Made by a program: the position numbers and the translations under genes. DNA of 64,000 nt, taken from NCBI GenBank assembly GCA_019359515.1, contig JAHHHC010000018.1:51122-115121 (forward strand), given 5' to 3'. This DNA comes from Desmonostoc vinosum HA7617-LM4 (GTDB lineage: Bacteria > Cyanobacteriota > Cyanobacteriia > Cyanobacteriales > Nostocaceae). Positions 27,507-35,839 of the stretch are shown piece after piece (the stretch's first letter is position 1; every line of letters starts with the position of its first letter). The notes beneath the pieces were generated by a model. The model was not told the origin of the DNA and made no database searches. It was given only the letters and a program-made list of their open reading frames with translations.

Positions 27507-28979
27507 ATGGTAAATAGAATGCTGGGTCAAAAACTAGGTAATGGGCGTTATAAAATTATCAAGCAATTGGCAGAAGGAGGATTTGGTGTTACTTTCTTAG
27601 CTGAAGATACGCAATTGTACAATAACAAGTGTGTCATTAAACTGCTTAAACCAAAGGCTACCGATGAATACACTTTGCAGCAGGCACGACGTTTATTTGA
27701 GAATGAAGGCAAAAAGTTGCAAGTATTAGGAAGGCATGATCAAATACCGCAACTATTAGCTTACTTTGAAGAATATCAAGATTTTTATTTAGTTCAAGAA
27801 TATATTGAAGGACATGAACTAAGTCAAGAGCTACCTCCTTTTGGTAAGTCTTTGAATGAAGCTGAAGTGATGAAAATTTTAAAAGAAATTTTGGAAGTTT
27901 TAGTCTTTGTGCATCAAAATAACGTCATCCATCGAGATATCAAACCAACGAATATCCTACGACGGAAATCAGATCAAAAAATCGTGCTGATTGATTTTGG
28001 AGCAGTTAAAGAAGTTAATGGAGTCAACCAGCATGGACAAACAATTTTAACAGTTGCTATTGGTACTCCCGGTTATATGCCGAATGAACAAGCTGCTGGA
28101 AACCCACAATTCAATAGCGATGTCTATGCAGTAGGAATCATGGGTATTCAAGCATGGACAGGGATATATCCCCACCCTCTCAACGACAGAAAACTACCAA
28201 TAGATCCTCAGACAAAAGAAATTCTTTGGCGGCAGCAGGCACAAGATGGCTCTAAATTAGCAGACATTTTGGATATAATGGTACGTTATGATTGCCGTCA
28301 GCGATATCAGTCAGCATTTGAGGTGTTGCAAGCTTTAGAAGAGCGATCGCTTTCAACTTCTAAGTCCCCAGTAATTAGAGAAAATAGTCAGGAAAAAACC
28401 ACTAAAGCTAATTCATTACGTAGCTTTGCACTATTTGGGAAAATTTTAGTTGGACTAGGGATAGCAGCTGCGATCGCCACAATTATTCTACTAATTAGAT
28501 CTCAAAAAGATGTACTTGTGATAGAAAAAATCTATAACGATGCTGAATATAGGATCAAAATCAAACATCCTGATACTTGGGACAGACAAGATATCGATAA
28601 TCCAATTACAGGCGAAGTAGTTAGATTCTTGTCACCTAAACAAAGCGATGCAGATAAATTCCAAGACTACCTGACTATCAGCATTGAAAGTTATTCAGGA
28701 ACATTGGAAGAATCTACAAACTTATTTATTAACGAAATTAAAAATAGCTTGCTAGAATCGAAAATTATTAATACATCTTCAACTACTTTAGCAAATAGAC
28801 TAGGCAAGGAATTAGTTTTTACTGGAACAAATCAAAAAACTAGCGTGAAAAATCTGCAAGTTTGGACTTTAAAAAACGACAAAGTATACATAATTACATA
28901 CACAGCAGATATAAATGATTATGATAAATTCTTTAAAAGAGTACAGGAGATGATTAAATCATTTGAAATCCAATCTTAA
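27507..28979 (+). CDS. Serine/threonine protein kinase with C-terminal extracytoplasmic domain
   Basis: This 490-residue kinase carries its catalytic domain at about 1-280: LAEGGFGVTFLAED, HRDIKPTNILRR, IDFGAVKEV and GTPGYMPNEQ. A single membrane helix near 310-330 (KILVGLGIAAAIATIILLI) is followed by a C-terminal domain of about 145 residues (YRIKIKHPDTWDRQDI). That domain ends in a sheet-like pattern (VYIITYTADINDYDKFFKRVQEMIKSFEI) and resembles the PsbP/DUF1795-type fold; this is an inference. The start could be the ATG at 27507 or at 27519. It is divergent from COP23 and near the WG-kinase, with which its kinase domain is clearly related. Confidence 0.88.
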   Translation: MVNRMLGQKLGNGRYKIIKQLAEGGFGVTFLAEDTQLYNNKCVIKLLKPKATDEYTLQQARRLFENEGKKLQVLGRHDQIPQLLAYFEEYQDFYLVQEYIEGHELSQELPPFGKSLNEAEVMKILKEILEVLVFVHQNNVIHRDIKPTNILRRKSDQKIVLIDFGAVKEVNGVNQHGQTILTVAIGTPGYMPNEQAAGNPQFNSDVYAVGIMGIQAWTGIYPHPLNDRKLPIDPQTKEILWRQQAQDGSKLADILDIMVRYDCRQRYQSAFEVLQALEERSLSTSKSPVIRENSQEKTTKANSLRSFALFGKILVGLGIAAAIATIILLIRSQKDVLVIEKIYNDAEYRIKIKHPDTWDRQDIDNPITGEVVRFLSPKQSDADKFQDYLTISIESYSGTLEESTNLFINEIKNSLLESKIINTSSTTLANRLGKELVFTGTNQKTSVKNLQVWTLKNDKVYIITYTADINDYDKFFKRVQEMIKSFEIQS

Positions 28980-29060
28980 GTTGATTCTGTTTTATGACTT
29001 GATAATTTTCACTTAAGTTTAAGCCTATTAAATTCAATAATTTTGTTGTCAAATTTAACT

Positions 29061-29354
29061 ATGAGCAAATGTGTTGCTATTGCGCTGCTATTAATACTTT
29101 CTTTGTCGGTGGCATTTCCAGCTTTTGCATCTGTATGTCGCAATTATAGTGGGCATCAGATTTGTATTGTTAGTATTAATCGCAGTGCTAAAAATTATTG
29201 GGAATATAGGGCAGTTGTGAGTGTAGACGCAATTAAAAGACCAATAGAAATTTATAACTGCCGTACTAAAGCGAAGGTGCAAAAAGATGGGGCTATTATA
29301 CCATTTGCAGACAACGACCCTGGAAAACTGATATGTAGTTTTTTTAAGAACTAG
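29061..29354 (+). CDS. Small secreted hypothetical protein
   Basis: The 97-residue protein starts at ATG 29061. It has a clear signal peptide (CVAIALLLILSLSVAFPAFAS), with a likely cleavage after AFA. The mature part of about 70 residues has four cysteines (SVCRNY, HQICIV, YNCRT, LICSF), so disulfides are possible. A TTG-initiated extension to 29043 is less likely. It follows the kinase by 80 bp on the same strand and could be its co-transcribed partner. No family is recognised. Confidence 0.6.
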   Translation: MSKCVAIALLLILSLSVAFPAFASVCRNYSGHQICIVSINRSAKNYWEYRAVVSVDAIKRPIEIYNCRTKAKVQKDGAIIPFADNDPGKLICSFFKN

Positions 29355-29459
29355 TTATTTATTTTGTGTGGTAAATATACGCCAGATGATGAATACTATA
29401 AATCCTATATAAGCTGTTACAGTTAGCCACTCTTGCCAATTACTAAATTTGTCATACAT
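29355..29459 (-). CDS. Possible 34-residue single-span membrane peptide
   Basis: An ATG at 29457-29459 opens a frame MYDKFSNWQEWLTVTAYIGF followed by IVFIIWRIFTTQNK and TAA at 29355. It has one hydrophobic helix and a basic end. The ribosome binding site is poor and the stop codon abuts the stop of the plus-strand gene. It may be a real small membrane protein or a relic linked to the degenerate vapC just upstream. Confidence 0.35.
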   Translation of the reverse strand: MYDKFSNWQEWLTVTAYIGFIVFIIWRIFTTQNK

Positions 29460-29477
29460 AAGTAAACATTTTTATCT

Positions 29478-29597
29478 TTACCAAATGTTATTGACAGTAG
29501 ATAGTTTTATTTTACTATCTCGACTAATCACTGGTACTCCCAGATGTAGGGCTGTAGCAGCAATAATCGCTAACTTGAGAACTTCCTGTAAACTCAT
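29478..29597 (-). pseudogene. C-terminal relic of a PIN-domain (VapC-type) toxin gene
   Basis: The frame reads LKLAIIAATALHLGVPVIS then RDSKIKLSTVNNIW and stop. This matches the end of PIN/VapC nucleases as I know them (D-x-IIAATALHLGVPxxSRDxKI...IW), including the Asp of SRD that belongs to the acidic active site. The N-terminal two thirds are missing. Upstream, other frames give VKIYEFTGSS and QVSDY, consistent with a frameshift or small deletion. No matching antitoxin gene is seen. The fragment is presumably non-functional. Confidence 0.5.
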
Positions 29598-29664
29598 AAA
29601 TTTTCACCTGCTTTACCTGCAAAATTTTTAACAATGTCAACAGACACTGGACTTTTTGCAAGTT

Positions 29665-30303
29665 TTAGGCAACTGTCTTCACTACTGTACCTACTAAACA
29701 AGCCCTATCTAAATTAACGCCATTTAAATTTGCACCTTCTAACTCTGCACAGAGTAAATTCGCTCCTGTCAAATTTGCCCCAGCTAGATTTGCCCCCCGT
29801 AAATCAGCCTCTTCGAGATTTGCTTCGCTTAATAAGGCCCCTTGTAAATCAGTACGACTTAAGTCTGCGCCTTTGAGATTTGCACCAGTCAGGTTTACAC
29901 CTCGCAAGTCAGCACTCCGCAAGTCAACGCCCTGCAAATTGACGTTCATCAAATTGGCACCACTCAAAAAAGCACCTGCTAAAGATACATCGCTGAGTCT
30001 GGCTCCCATTAAGTTAGCACCGCGCAAATTACTACCCCGCAAGTCAGCGCCTGTTAAATCTGCTTGCATCAAATTAGCTCCCATGAGGTTCGCTCGCAAG
30101 TCGGTTTCTTGCAGGTTTGCCCCCATCAAATTTGCTCCTTCTAAATGCCCTCCTTCAAGTTTAGAACCGATAAAATTTGTGCCAACTAAGGTAGCGCCAG
30201 CCAAATTTATGCGGTTTAAATCAAGCCCAGAGAGTTCTTCATCTTCTAAATTAGCTCCAGGGAGTTGTTTTAGTTTTCCTAATTTAATGGCGTCAATGTT
30301 CAT
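29665..30303 (-). CDS. Pentapeptide repeat protein
   Basis: The 212-residue protein is built almost entirely of A(N/D)LxG pentapeptides (LAGATLVGTNFIGSKLEGGHLEGANLMG onward in short pieces). After an N-terminal MNIDAIKLGKLKQLPG there are more than thirty pentads, interrupted only near residue 70. Such sequences fold as a right-handed quadrilateral beta-helix. The function is unknown for the cyanobacterial members; MfpA-like DNA mimicry is one role known elsewhere. Its start codon overlaps the stop of the DICT-domain gene by 4 bp, so the two are translationally coupled. Confidence 0.92.
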   Translation of the reverse strand: MNIDAIKLGKLKQLPGANLEDEELSGLDLNRINLAGATLVGTNFIGSKLEGGHLEGANLMGANLQETDLRANLMGANLMQADLTGADLRGSNLRGANLMGARLSDVSLAGAFLSGANLMNVNLQGVDLRSADLRGVNLTGANLKGADLSRTDLQGALLSEANLEEADLRGANLAGANLTGANLLCAELEGANLNGVNLDRACLVGTVVKTVA

Positions 30304-31697
30304 GTGGGGTAACTGCTAATCTCTTCACTATTCTTGCTGTGGCTGTCCCATCGAGAGTCAAGTAACCAAATGCCGATGCTAACTTTTGGTGTCATTATGG
30401 GTAGGTCGAGACCTTGTTGTAAACCCATGACTAATAAAGCAAGGGCATCTACAAGTTTAGGGTCAAAGCGGGTAGATTGTTGTTGTCTGCACTCATCTAA
30501 AGCTTGAGTGAATATTTCTTCCCGACTCTGATTTGATGATTTGCGCTGATTGACTCGCCATTGAAAGTCTGCCAATAGGGCCAAAATTCTTGATTCTAGG
30601 GGAATTTCATCACCAACTAAACCTGCTGGTTCTCCTGTACCATTCCACCACTCGGTTTGGTGAGTGATAATTTGGGCAACCGCCCGTAGTCGGGGCATTG
30701 TTCGCAATACCTGTGCCCCTGGTACTAGCGGACAAGTTAAAGGAGAACTGGGGGCATCTTCTTGGTAACGTGTAGATACATCAGAAGTAAGAACGCTTTC
30801 TGTTTTTTGTAGTGGATCTATGCGGTGTAACAAACCTGCTAACCGCAATCTCTTAATTTGCCACGCGGGAAGATCTAAAAGCTGTCCCATCGCTTCGGCA
30901 AGTCCGACTACTTCCGCAGCCGCTAGAGGATTATTGACATCTGCCATGTCCATCAGTTGGGCCATTCGCAAGAATGCTTGGATTTCGTTAGAAACCAAGT
31001 TGCCGTCTAGTGCTTGTTGACGAAGCGTTGCGGGGATGGATAAATTATCTTGTCCTGTTTGGAGGTAATCTACTACGCGAGAAACGACTGTACCCAAGTT
31101 TTTGGCGGTGGCAAGGGAGGGCGCGATCGCCTGTTTTTGGGCTATGAGTTTTTGCGCCAGTTCCGGGTTATATTTTTTAATATGGGCGATCGCTAACTCT
31201 ACTGTCTCTTGGACTAACTCTGGTTCAAATGTCCACAATCCATAAAATTTGCGCTCTAAATCTAAGGCTGGTAATCCTCCGACACCATAATCAGCGGCTG
31301 ATAACTCTTGACAAAGTACCATTGCTGTGTAACTAGGTGACAAAATAATCAAGTGCCACTCTTGTGCAACTGGATCATTTGCATCTAACGCTACTAAGTC
31401 TACATTAGGTAATTGGCTAGTGGGATGTTCTGCAAAGCCTGTATCCGGTGCTGCCATGATGGCAATTTCGCGGCTGCGTTTGGCGATATCTGCATAGCGT
31501 TCTGCTTCTTGCAGATACCATTTACCTTGTTGGAAGGCTGTGATGACTAGCGGTGTACCGTCGGCAGTCAAGATATGATCTTCTAAAGCATGGCACAAAG
31601 ATACTAGAGTATTTTTGTAGTACACTCCGAATCGAATCGGCCTAGCGCTGTGGCGATGAATTGTTTCTAGCTGTTGGAGTATGGAGCCTTCTAACAT
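30300..31697 (-). CDS. DICT sensory domain protein with degenerate HD-GYP-like domain
   Basis: The product has 465 residues. The N-terminal half (about 1-175) matches the DICT domain found with diguanylate cyclases and two-component proteins (RHSARPIRFGVYYKNTLVSLCHALEDHIL, MAAPDTGF). The C-terminal half (about 235-440) is HD-GYP-like. HQTEWWNGTGEPAGLVGDEIPLESRILALLADF parallels the usual H-x-E-x-x-[DN]-G-x-G-Y-P motif, but GYP reads GEP. The position of the HD pair reads LLHRID. Loss of these residues suggests a signalling role without phosphodiesterase activity. It is the first gene of a two-gene operon with the pentapeptide protein (4-bp overlap). Confidence 0.8.
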   Translation of the reverse strand: MLEGSILQQLETIHRHSARPIRFGVYYKNTLVSLCHALEDHILTADGTPLVITAFQQGKWYLQEAERYADIAKRSREIAIMAAPDTGFAEHPTSQLPNVDLVALDANDPVAQEWHLIILSPSYTAMVLCQELSAADYGVGGLPALDLERKFYGLWTFEPELVQETVELAIAHIKKYNPELAQKLIAQKQAIAPSLATAKNLGTVVSRVVDYLQTGQDNLSIPATLRQQALDGNLVSNEIQAFLRMAQLMDMADVNNPLAAAEVVGLAEAMGQLLDLPAWQIKRLRLAGLLHRIDPLQKTESVLTSDVSTRYQEDAPSSPLTCPLVPGAQVLRTMPRLRAVAQIITHQTEWWNGTGEPAGLVGDEIPLESRILALLADFQWRVNQRKSSNQSREEIFTQALDECRQQQSTRFDPKLVDALALLVMGLQQGLDLPIMTPKVSIGIWLLDSRWDSHSKNSEEISSYPT

Positions 31698-31852
31698 GGT
31701 TTAATCAAATGAATTGCGGAGGCGGTGAGGGAAATAAAAATTTTATAACTATTTTAAGTTTACTTTTTGAGGCTCGAATTACGCTACATATCGAAAGGGT
31801 TGGGAATTGGGGTATTGGCAAGAGATTTTTAGAATTTTTGTATAATTTATTT

Positions 31853-33076
31853 ATGACAGACAATAACTGGCTAGAACTTGCAAAACAGGGTGATGTTAAC
31901 GCTATTGCAACTCAGATGAACTTCTATTTTCAACCCCAGGGGACTACTGTTACAGCCAGTCTCAAGGATGGTTGTTTACATTTGATGTTAGAGTCTGAGC
32001 AAGTTCCAAATCAAGCACCATCTGTTACTTTTATCCGTCAAGAACTCTCTACTTGGCAACCAGAATCAGTTACTATGGTGCAGGTGTATGGGCGAAAGGT
32101 TGGGGAAGAGTTTCCCGCTTGGGATGAGAGGTTTTTACTGTCCAAGAAGCGATCGCAAGCTGCGGAATTTATAGCTACGCTACGAACTTTTAAATTTGCT
32201 TCAGTCTTACCTTATAAGGATGTTTTTAGTTCTGAATTGTACAAAAGTAATACAGTAAAATTACTGTTGTATTTTGGTTTATTTCCCTTGGGAGTGAGTT
32301 TAATTGCTAATCCCGCAAATTTGGAACAAACCGCTTGGTTGTTAGGTATCTACTACGCCAGTATTTGGGGTGTTGTACTCTATGACTTAATTAAGCCAGC
32401 GTGGTTTTCTTGGCGGACTACGCTGCAATGCGTGTTATTTACAGCTTTTATCGGTATTCCTTTCCTACTGTTAATTATCCAATTTCCACCAATTCAACTA
32501 CTTTACGCCGCTACAGAATCTCAGTTGGGCTTGATTCCACAGCTACTTGGTTTTATATTGGGCGTGGGAATTTTAGAGGAACTGTGTAAAGCGTTACCAG
32601 TATATTTATTTTTACTCCAACCTCGAAAATTAAACGAACCGTTGACAGGTGCTTTTTATGGGGCTATGTCAGGGTTAGGATTTGCGATCGCCGAAGGTGG
32701 TTCTTACTCTTTGTTGTATGCTTTAAATTTAGTCAGAGGTAGATCTGACTTTGGCTCTTACATTGTCAGTAACACTATCCGCTTTGTTTCCCTACCATTG
32801 TTTCATGCGATTTTAGCAGGAATCGTTGGTTATTTTCTCGGACTAGCAGCAATTAACCGCTCGCGAAAATGGTCGATTATGTTTATCGGAGTAGCGATCG
32901 CCGCAGTGTTACATGGGTCATATGATACTTTTAGCGAAGGCTGGATTGGTTTTGCAATTATTGCCTTCACAATCTTGCTGTTCGTTGCTTATTTACGTCG
33001 TAGCCAACAATTAGTAGCAGAAATGCAGCAAGCTGAGTTAGGTTATCAAGCACCACAACCCAGCACTACTGATTAA
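31853..33076 (+). CDS. PrsW family intramembrane metalloprotease-like protein
   Basis: Starting at ATG 31853 the protein has 407 residues. An N-terminal soluble domain (about 1-125) is followed by eight or so transmembrane helices. The PrsW motifs are visible: GILEELCKALPVYLF (EExxK), AMSGLGFAIAEGGSYSL (FxxxE), LPLFHAILAGIVGY and VLHGSYDTF (HGxxD). PrsW cleaves anti-sigma factors in Bacillus; the substrate here is unknown. An upstream extension of the frame to 31661 crosses the start of the DICT gene and looks non-coding. It is divergent from the DICT/pentapeptide operon. Confidence 0.85.
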   Translation: MTDNNWLELAKQGDVNAIATQMNFYFQPQGTTVTASLKDGCLHLMLESEQVPNQAPSVTFIRQELSTWQPESVTMVQVYGRKVGEEFPAWDERFLLSKKRSQAAEFIATLRTFKFASVLPYKDVFSSELYKSNTVKLLLYFGLFPLGVSLIANPANLEQTAWLLGIYYASIWGVVLYDLIKPAWFSWRTTLQCVLFTAFIGIPFLLLIIQFPPIQLLYAATESQLGLIPQLLGFILGVGILEELCKALPVYLFLLQPRKLNEPLTGAFYGAMSGLGFAIAEGGSYSLLYALNLVRGRSDFGSYIVSNTIRFVSLPLFHAILAGIVGYFLGLAAINRSRKWSIMFIGVAIAAVLHGSYDTFSEGWIGFAIIAFTILLFVAYLRRSQQLVAEMQQAELGYQAPQPSTTD

Positions 33077-33101
33077 AAATTCACTCATCAAACAACCTAT
33101 T

Positions 33102-33130
33102 GTAGAGACGCTTCAAAAGCGCGTCTTTAC
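33102..33130. terminator. Dispersed hairpin repeat (copy 2) between convergent genes
   Basis: GTAGAGACGC pairs with GCGTCTTTAC around TTCAAAAGC. It is the same repeat as at 8325-8353 with one base changed. It sits between the PrsW stop (33076) and the radical-SAM stop (33127-33129), which lies within its right arm, and can terminate both. Confidence 0.6.
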
Positions 33131-34701
33131 CCAGCTGTAACGAGTTGTTTTTCCTTAACCTCAATAGGTGCAGTCAGCGCGGTTTCTAAATCGGCACAAC
33201 CGAGTTTTTCTTCCAAAATTTTCATCACTTCGCGTCCGAAATCGTTGGGATTTTGTCGCCAAGCTTGTAAGCAGACTTCCCCAAAGAATGAACCAAGAGG
33301 TTCGGGGTTCCATAACATTTTCTGGACAGTCCAAGGTGTAATGTTCATTGGATCATACCCTGGTTTAAGAATGTTTTCTTTGAAGGCATATTCTTCCAAA
33401 TGGGTATGGGGTTGCAAACCAATGAAGAAAATCGCAGGTTCAACTTTATCCGCACCAAAAATACGCTCAAGTTCGCGGTGGTAAGCGATGGTTTGGCGGA
33501 TGGTTTCGGGACGTTCGTCAATGACGTTGAATGAGTAATTGACGGAAACCAAATCGTTGAAACCAGCTGCTTTCAAATCACGGCAGTTTTGCAAGACAGT
33601 ACGCAGGTTATACCCCATCCGCATTTTCCGCACGAGTTCTTGAGAACCACTAGTTATCCCGATTTCAAAATAATTCATGCCAGTTTTCACCATCAACTCA
33701 CATAATTGAGGTGTCAAATTGTCGGCTCTGATGTATGCTGCCCAATGGATATCTGTCATACCAGAATCGATGATTTTTTGCAGAAGTTCCACAGCATCAT
33801 CGATATATTTCCGCGCTGGGATGAATTGGGCATCGGTAAACCAGAAGTTGCGAATGCCGCGATCGTATAATTGGCGTATCTCAGCAACGATTTCATCTGC
33901 TGGATTGATGCGTACCTGTTTGCCTTCGACAACAGTATATACGCAATAACAACAGTTGTGAGGACAGCCACGCTTAGTTTGTACACCTATATAGAAGTCT
34001 TGTTCTTGCAGATAATAGTTAAACTCTGGCCAAACGCTTTCGATATAGTCGTAGTTACAAGCAGATTTTTCTAGGGGAGTGGGTTGTTCGTGAATCAGGC
34101 GATCGCGTAGTTGATCTTCTCCTACTACATAGCACCTTTCGTCACGAAATTCTTGTCCACTTAAAAGTTTTGTCAGCAAGGTTTCGCCTTCTCCCACAGA
34201 AACAATCGTTCCCTGGGGTAGGCTTTTACCCACTTGTTCGTAAAAGACGCTGACAGCACCACCACCTACAAGAATACGAGCATTAGGGTGATAACGTTTA
34301 GCGCGTTTAATGCCCCGTTTCAGTAAGCCCAAATTGCGCCATAACTCACCATAATATCCCGATGCAATTCTTAATAAACCAACAGCACCCTTCAGCTTGA
34401 GTAATGGGTTGGGGGAGTAGAAAAACTCGAAGGAATACTGCAATGGGTTGCCGCCACGCCCACCTACAGGCGCATAAATTTGAATGTCGCGCCAAGAGTA
34501 CACTAGTAGCGTGGGCTGGAATTCGTCAATACAGCGATCTAAGGCGGCAGCGTAATCTAGAGGTGGTACTGTCCCTAAATCAAAAATGCGCTGTTCAATG
34601 TTGGGAAACTGCTTGTGAACATGGTCGCATAGGTAGACAACCCCAATGGGGAAGATGGGGTTACAAGGAAGGCGAACATAGAGAATTCGATTTTCCATCA
34701 T
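33127..34701 (-). CDS. Photosystem II high-light acclimation-type radical SAM protein
   Basis: The product has 524 residues. The B12-binding-like N-terminal part has FPIGVVYLCDHVHKQFP and VGGGAVSVFYEQVGK, then a radical SAM domain with TKRGCPHNCCYCVYTVVEG (C-x3-C-x2-C near residue 243). ITSGSQELVRKMRMGYNL and SVNYSFNVIDERPETIRQT are B12-rSAM features. It belongs to the cyanobacterial family annotated from Synechocystis work as photosystem II high light acclimation radical SAM protein; the chemistry is unknown. It starts ATGATG, so either Met is possible. Its stop codon lies inside a hairpin repeat. Confidence 0.82.
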   Translation of the reverse strand: MMENRILYVRLPCNPIFPIGVVYLCDHVHKQFPNIEQRIFDLGTVPPLDYAAALDRCIDEFQPTLLVYSWRDIQIYAPVGGRGGNPLQYSFEFFYSPNPLLKLKGAVGLLRIASGYYGELWRNLGLLKRGIKRAKRYHPNARILVGGGAVSVFYEQVGKSLPQGTIVSVGEGETLLTKLLSGQEFRDERCYVVGEDQLRDRLIHEQPTPLEKSACNYDYIESVWPEFNYYLQEQDFYIGVQTKRGCPHNCCYCVYTVVEGKQVRINPADEIVAEIRQLYDRGIRNFWFTDAQFIPARKYIDDAVELLQKIIDSGMTDIHWAAYIRADNLTPQLCELMVKTGMNYFEIGITSGSQELVRKMRMGYNLRTVLQNCRDLKAAGFNDLVSVNYSFNVIDERPETIRQTIAYHRELERIFGADKVEPAIFFIGLQPHTHLEEYAFKENILKPGYDPMNITPWTVQKMLWNPEPLGSFFGEVCLQAWRQNPNDFGREVMKILEEKLGCADLETALTAPIEVKEKQLVTAG

Positions 34702-35264
34702 GGGTGTTTTTCTTCCATCTTGCCGTTATTTAGGATGAATCGAGATCAAAATCCTATTTTTAAGTATCTGCTGGCGATTTCTGAGCGCGATCGCACTTAT
34801 CCTTGACATTTTAGCTGTTTTTTGATATGCATTAATTTTTTTGACAACTATGGAAATTGCTAAAATTTTTCTGGCGTCAAATAAAATAAATAGGTTTTAT
34901 GAAGAAAATTTTCACATATCTTTACCATAACATTGAGAACGTTCGTTAAGCGATGATTTTCACCTGTGAGTAACCAAAAAAATCAAACAAAAAACTTTAC
35001 TTCCTCTGCTGGGCGAAGTTGAGAGATCGTTGCTGTACTTAACTCGGAGATACTTTGTGTAAATAAAAACTTTGTGATTTCGGAAAAAAACCGATAAAAT
35101 TTCTGCAATAATCCATGATTGTATAAATTGCATATTTTTTTATACAATTTTCATAACTTGAACATGTCTTTAGATAGAAATAGCGTAGAAAAATTCAGTT
35201 GGTAGTCGGAGTTACAGCAACTGGGGATCAGCCGATGTTACCTTTGTATGTGTAATGTAAAATT
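34702..35264. other. Intergenic region, AT-rich
   Basis: The 563-bp gap between divergent genes contains a GCGATCGC octamer at about 34787 and long A/T runs. It has no gene, hairpin or element I can support. Both flanking promoters must be here. Confidence 0.4.
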
Positions 35265-35669
35265 GTGGCGCAAAGCTCCTCAGCAGTTATGGCTCAAATT
35301 TTAGACTCTCTACCACCTGAACAATCAACAAAGAATCTCTGCTGCTACATCAATGCCACGAGCAAAATACAGGTGGCGCGTATCTCCAATATTCCCAACT
35401 GGTACTTTGAACGGGTTGTTTTTCCAGGACAACGTTTAATGTTTGAAGCTCCACAAAGAGCGCAACTGGAAATTCATACGGGTATGATAGCAAGCGCGAT
35501 TCTATCCGATACGATTCCGTGCGATCGCCTTGTACTAAATGAACCTAGCAGCTATGAGTTTGATCAAGACTCATCATTTAATACCAAACCAATGGTACAA
35601 CCAATTAATACAAAAACCTCAGATACCACGAAACCTTTACAAGTCGCTGGTTTAGCATCTGTTGATTAA
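35265..35669 (+). CDS. DUF1830 family protein
   Basis: The 134-residue product has a core NLCCYINATSKIQVARISN plus IPNWYFERVVFPGQRLMFEAP and QLEIHTG. This matches the cyanobacterial DUF1830 family as I recall it, whose function is unknown. The frame may start at GTG 35265 or at ATG 35289; the latter gives 126 residues and loses nothing conserved. The C-terminal 40 residues are low-complexity and variable. It is followed by a tandem-repeat-rich spacer (GGGGAATGG and CATCTCCCT units) before the convergent PDZ gene. Confidence 0.72.
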   Translation: MAQSSSAVMAQILDSLPPEQSTKNLCCYINATSKIQVARISNIPNWYFERVVFPGQRLMFEAPQRAQLEIHTGMIASAILSDTIPCDRLVLNEPSSYEFDQDSSFNTKPMVQPINTKTSDTTKPLQVAGLASVD

Positions 35670-35839
35670 AATAAAAAATTTTGCTCATTTTTATAGGTTG
35701 CTATATTCAGCAGCCTTTTTTGTTTGAGAATGGGGAATGGAGAATGGGGAATTGGTGTTGCTTATTTTTCCCTCATCTCCCTCATCTCCCCTAGCCCCTC
35801 ATCCCCCTGCTCCCCATTTTCAAGATATATCCGACAGGC

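Noticed and set aside
29449..29631. 60-codon plus-strand frame
   Set aside because: Antisense to the vapC relic, which gives a recognisable peptide in the other strand.
31661..31852. Upstream extension of the PrsW-like gene
   Set aside because: It crosses the start of the divergent DICT gene, and the added residues have no family pattern; ATG 31853 is preferred.
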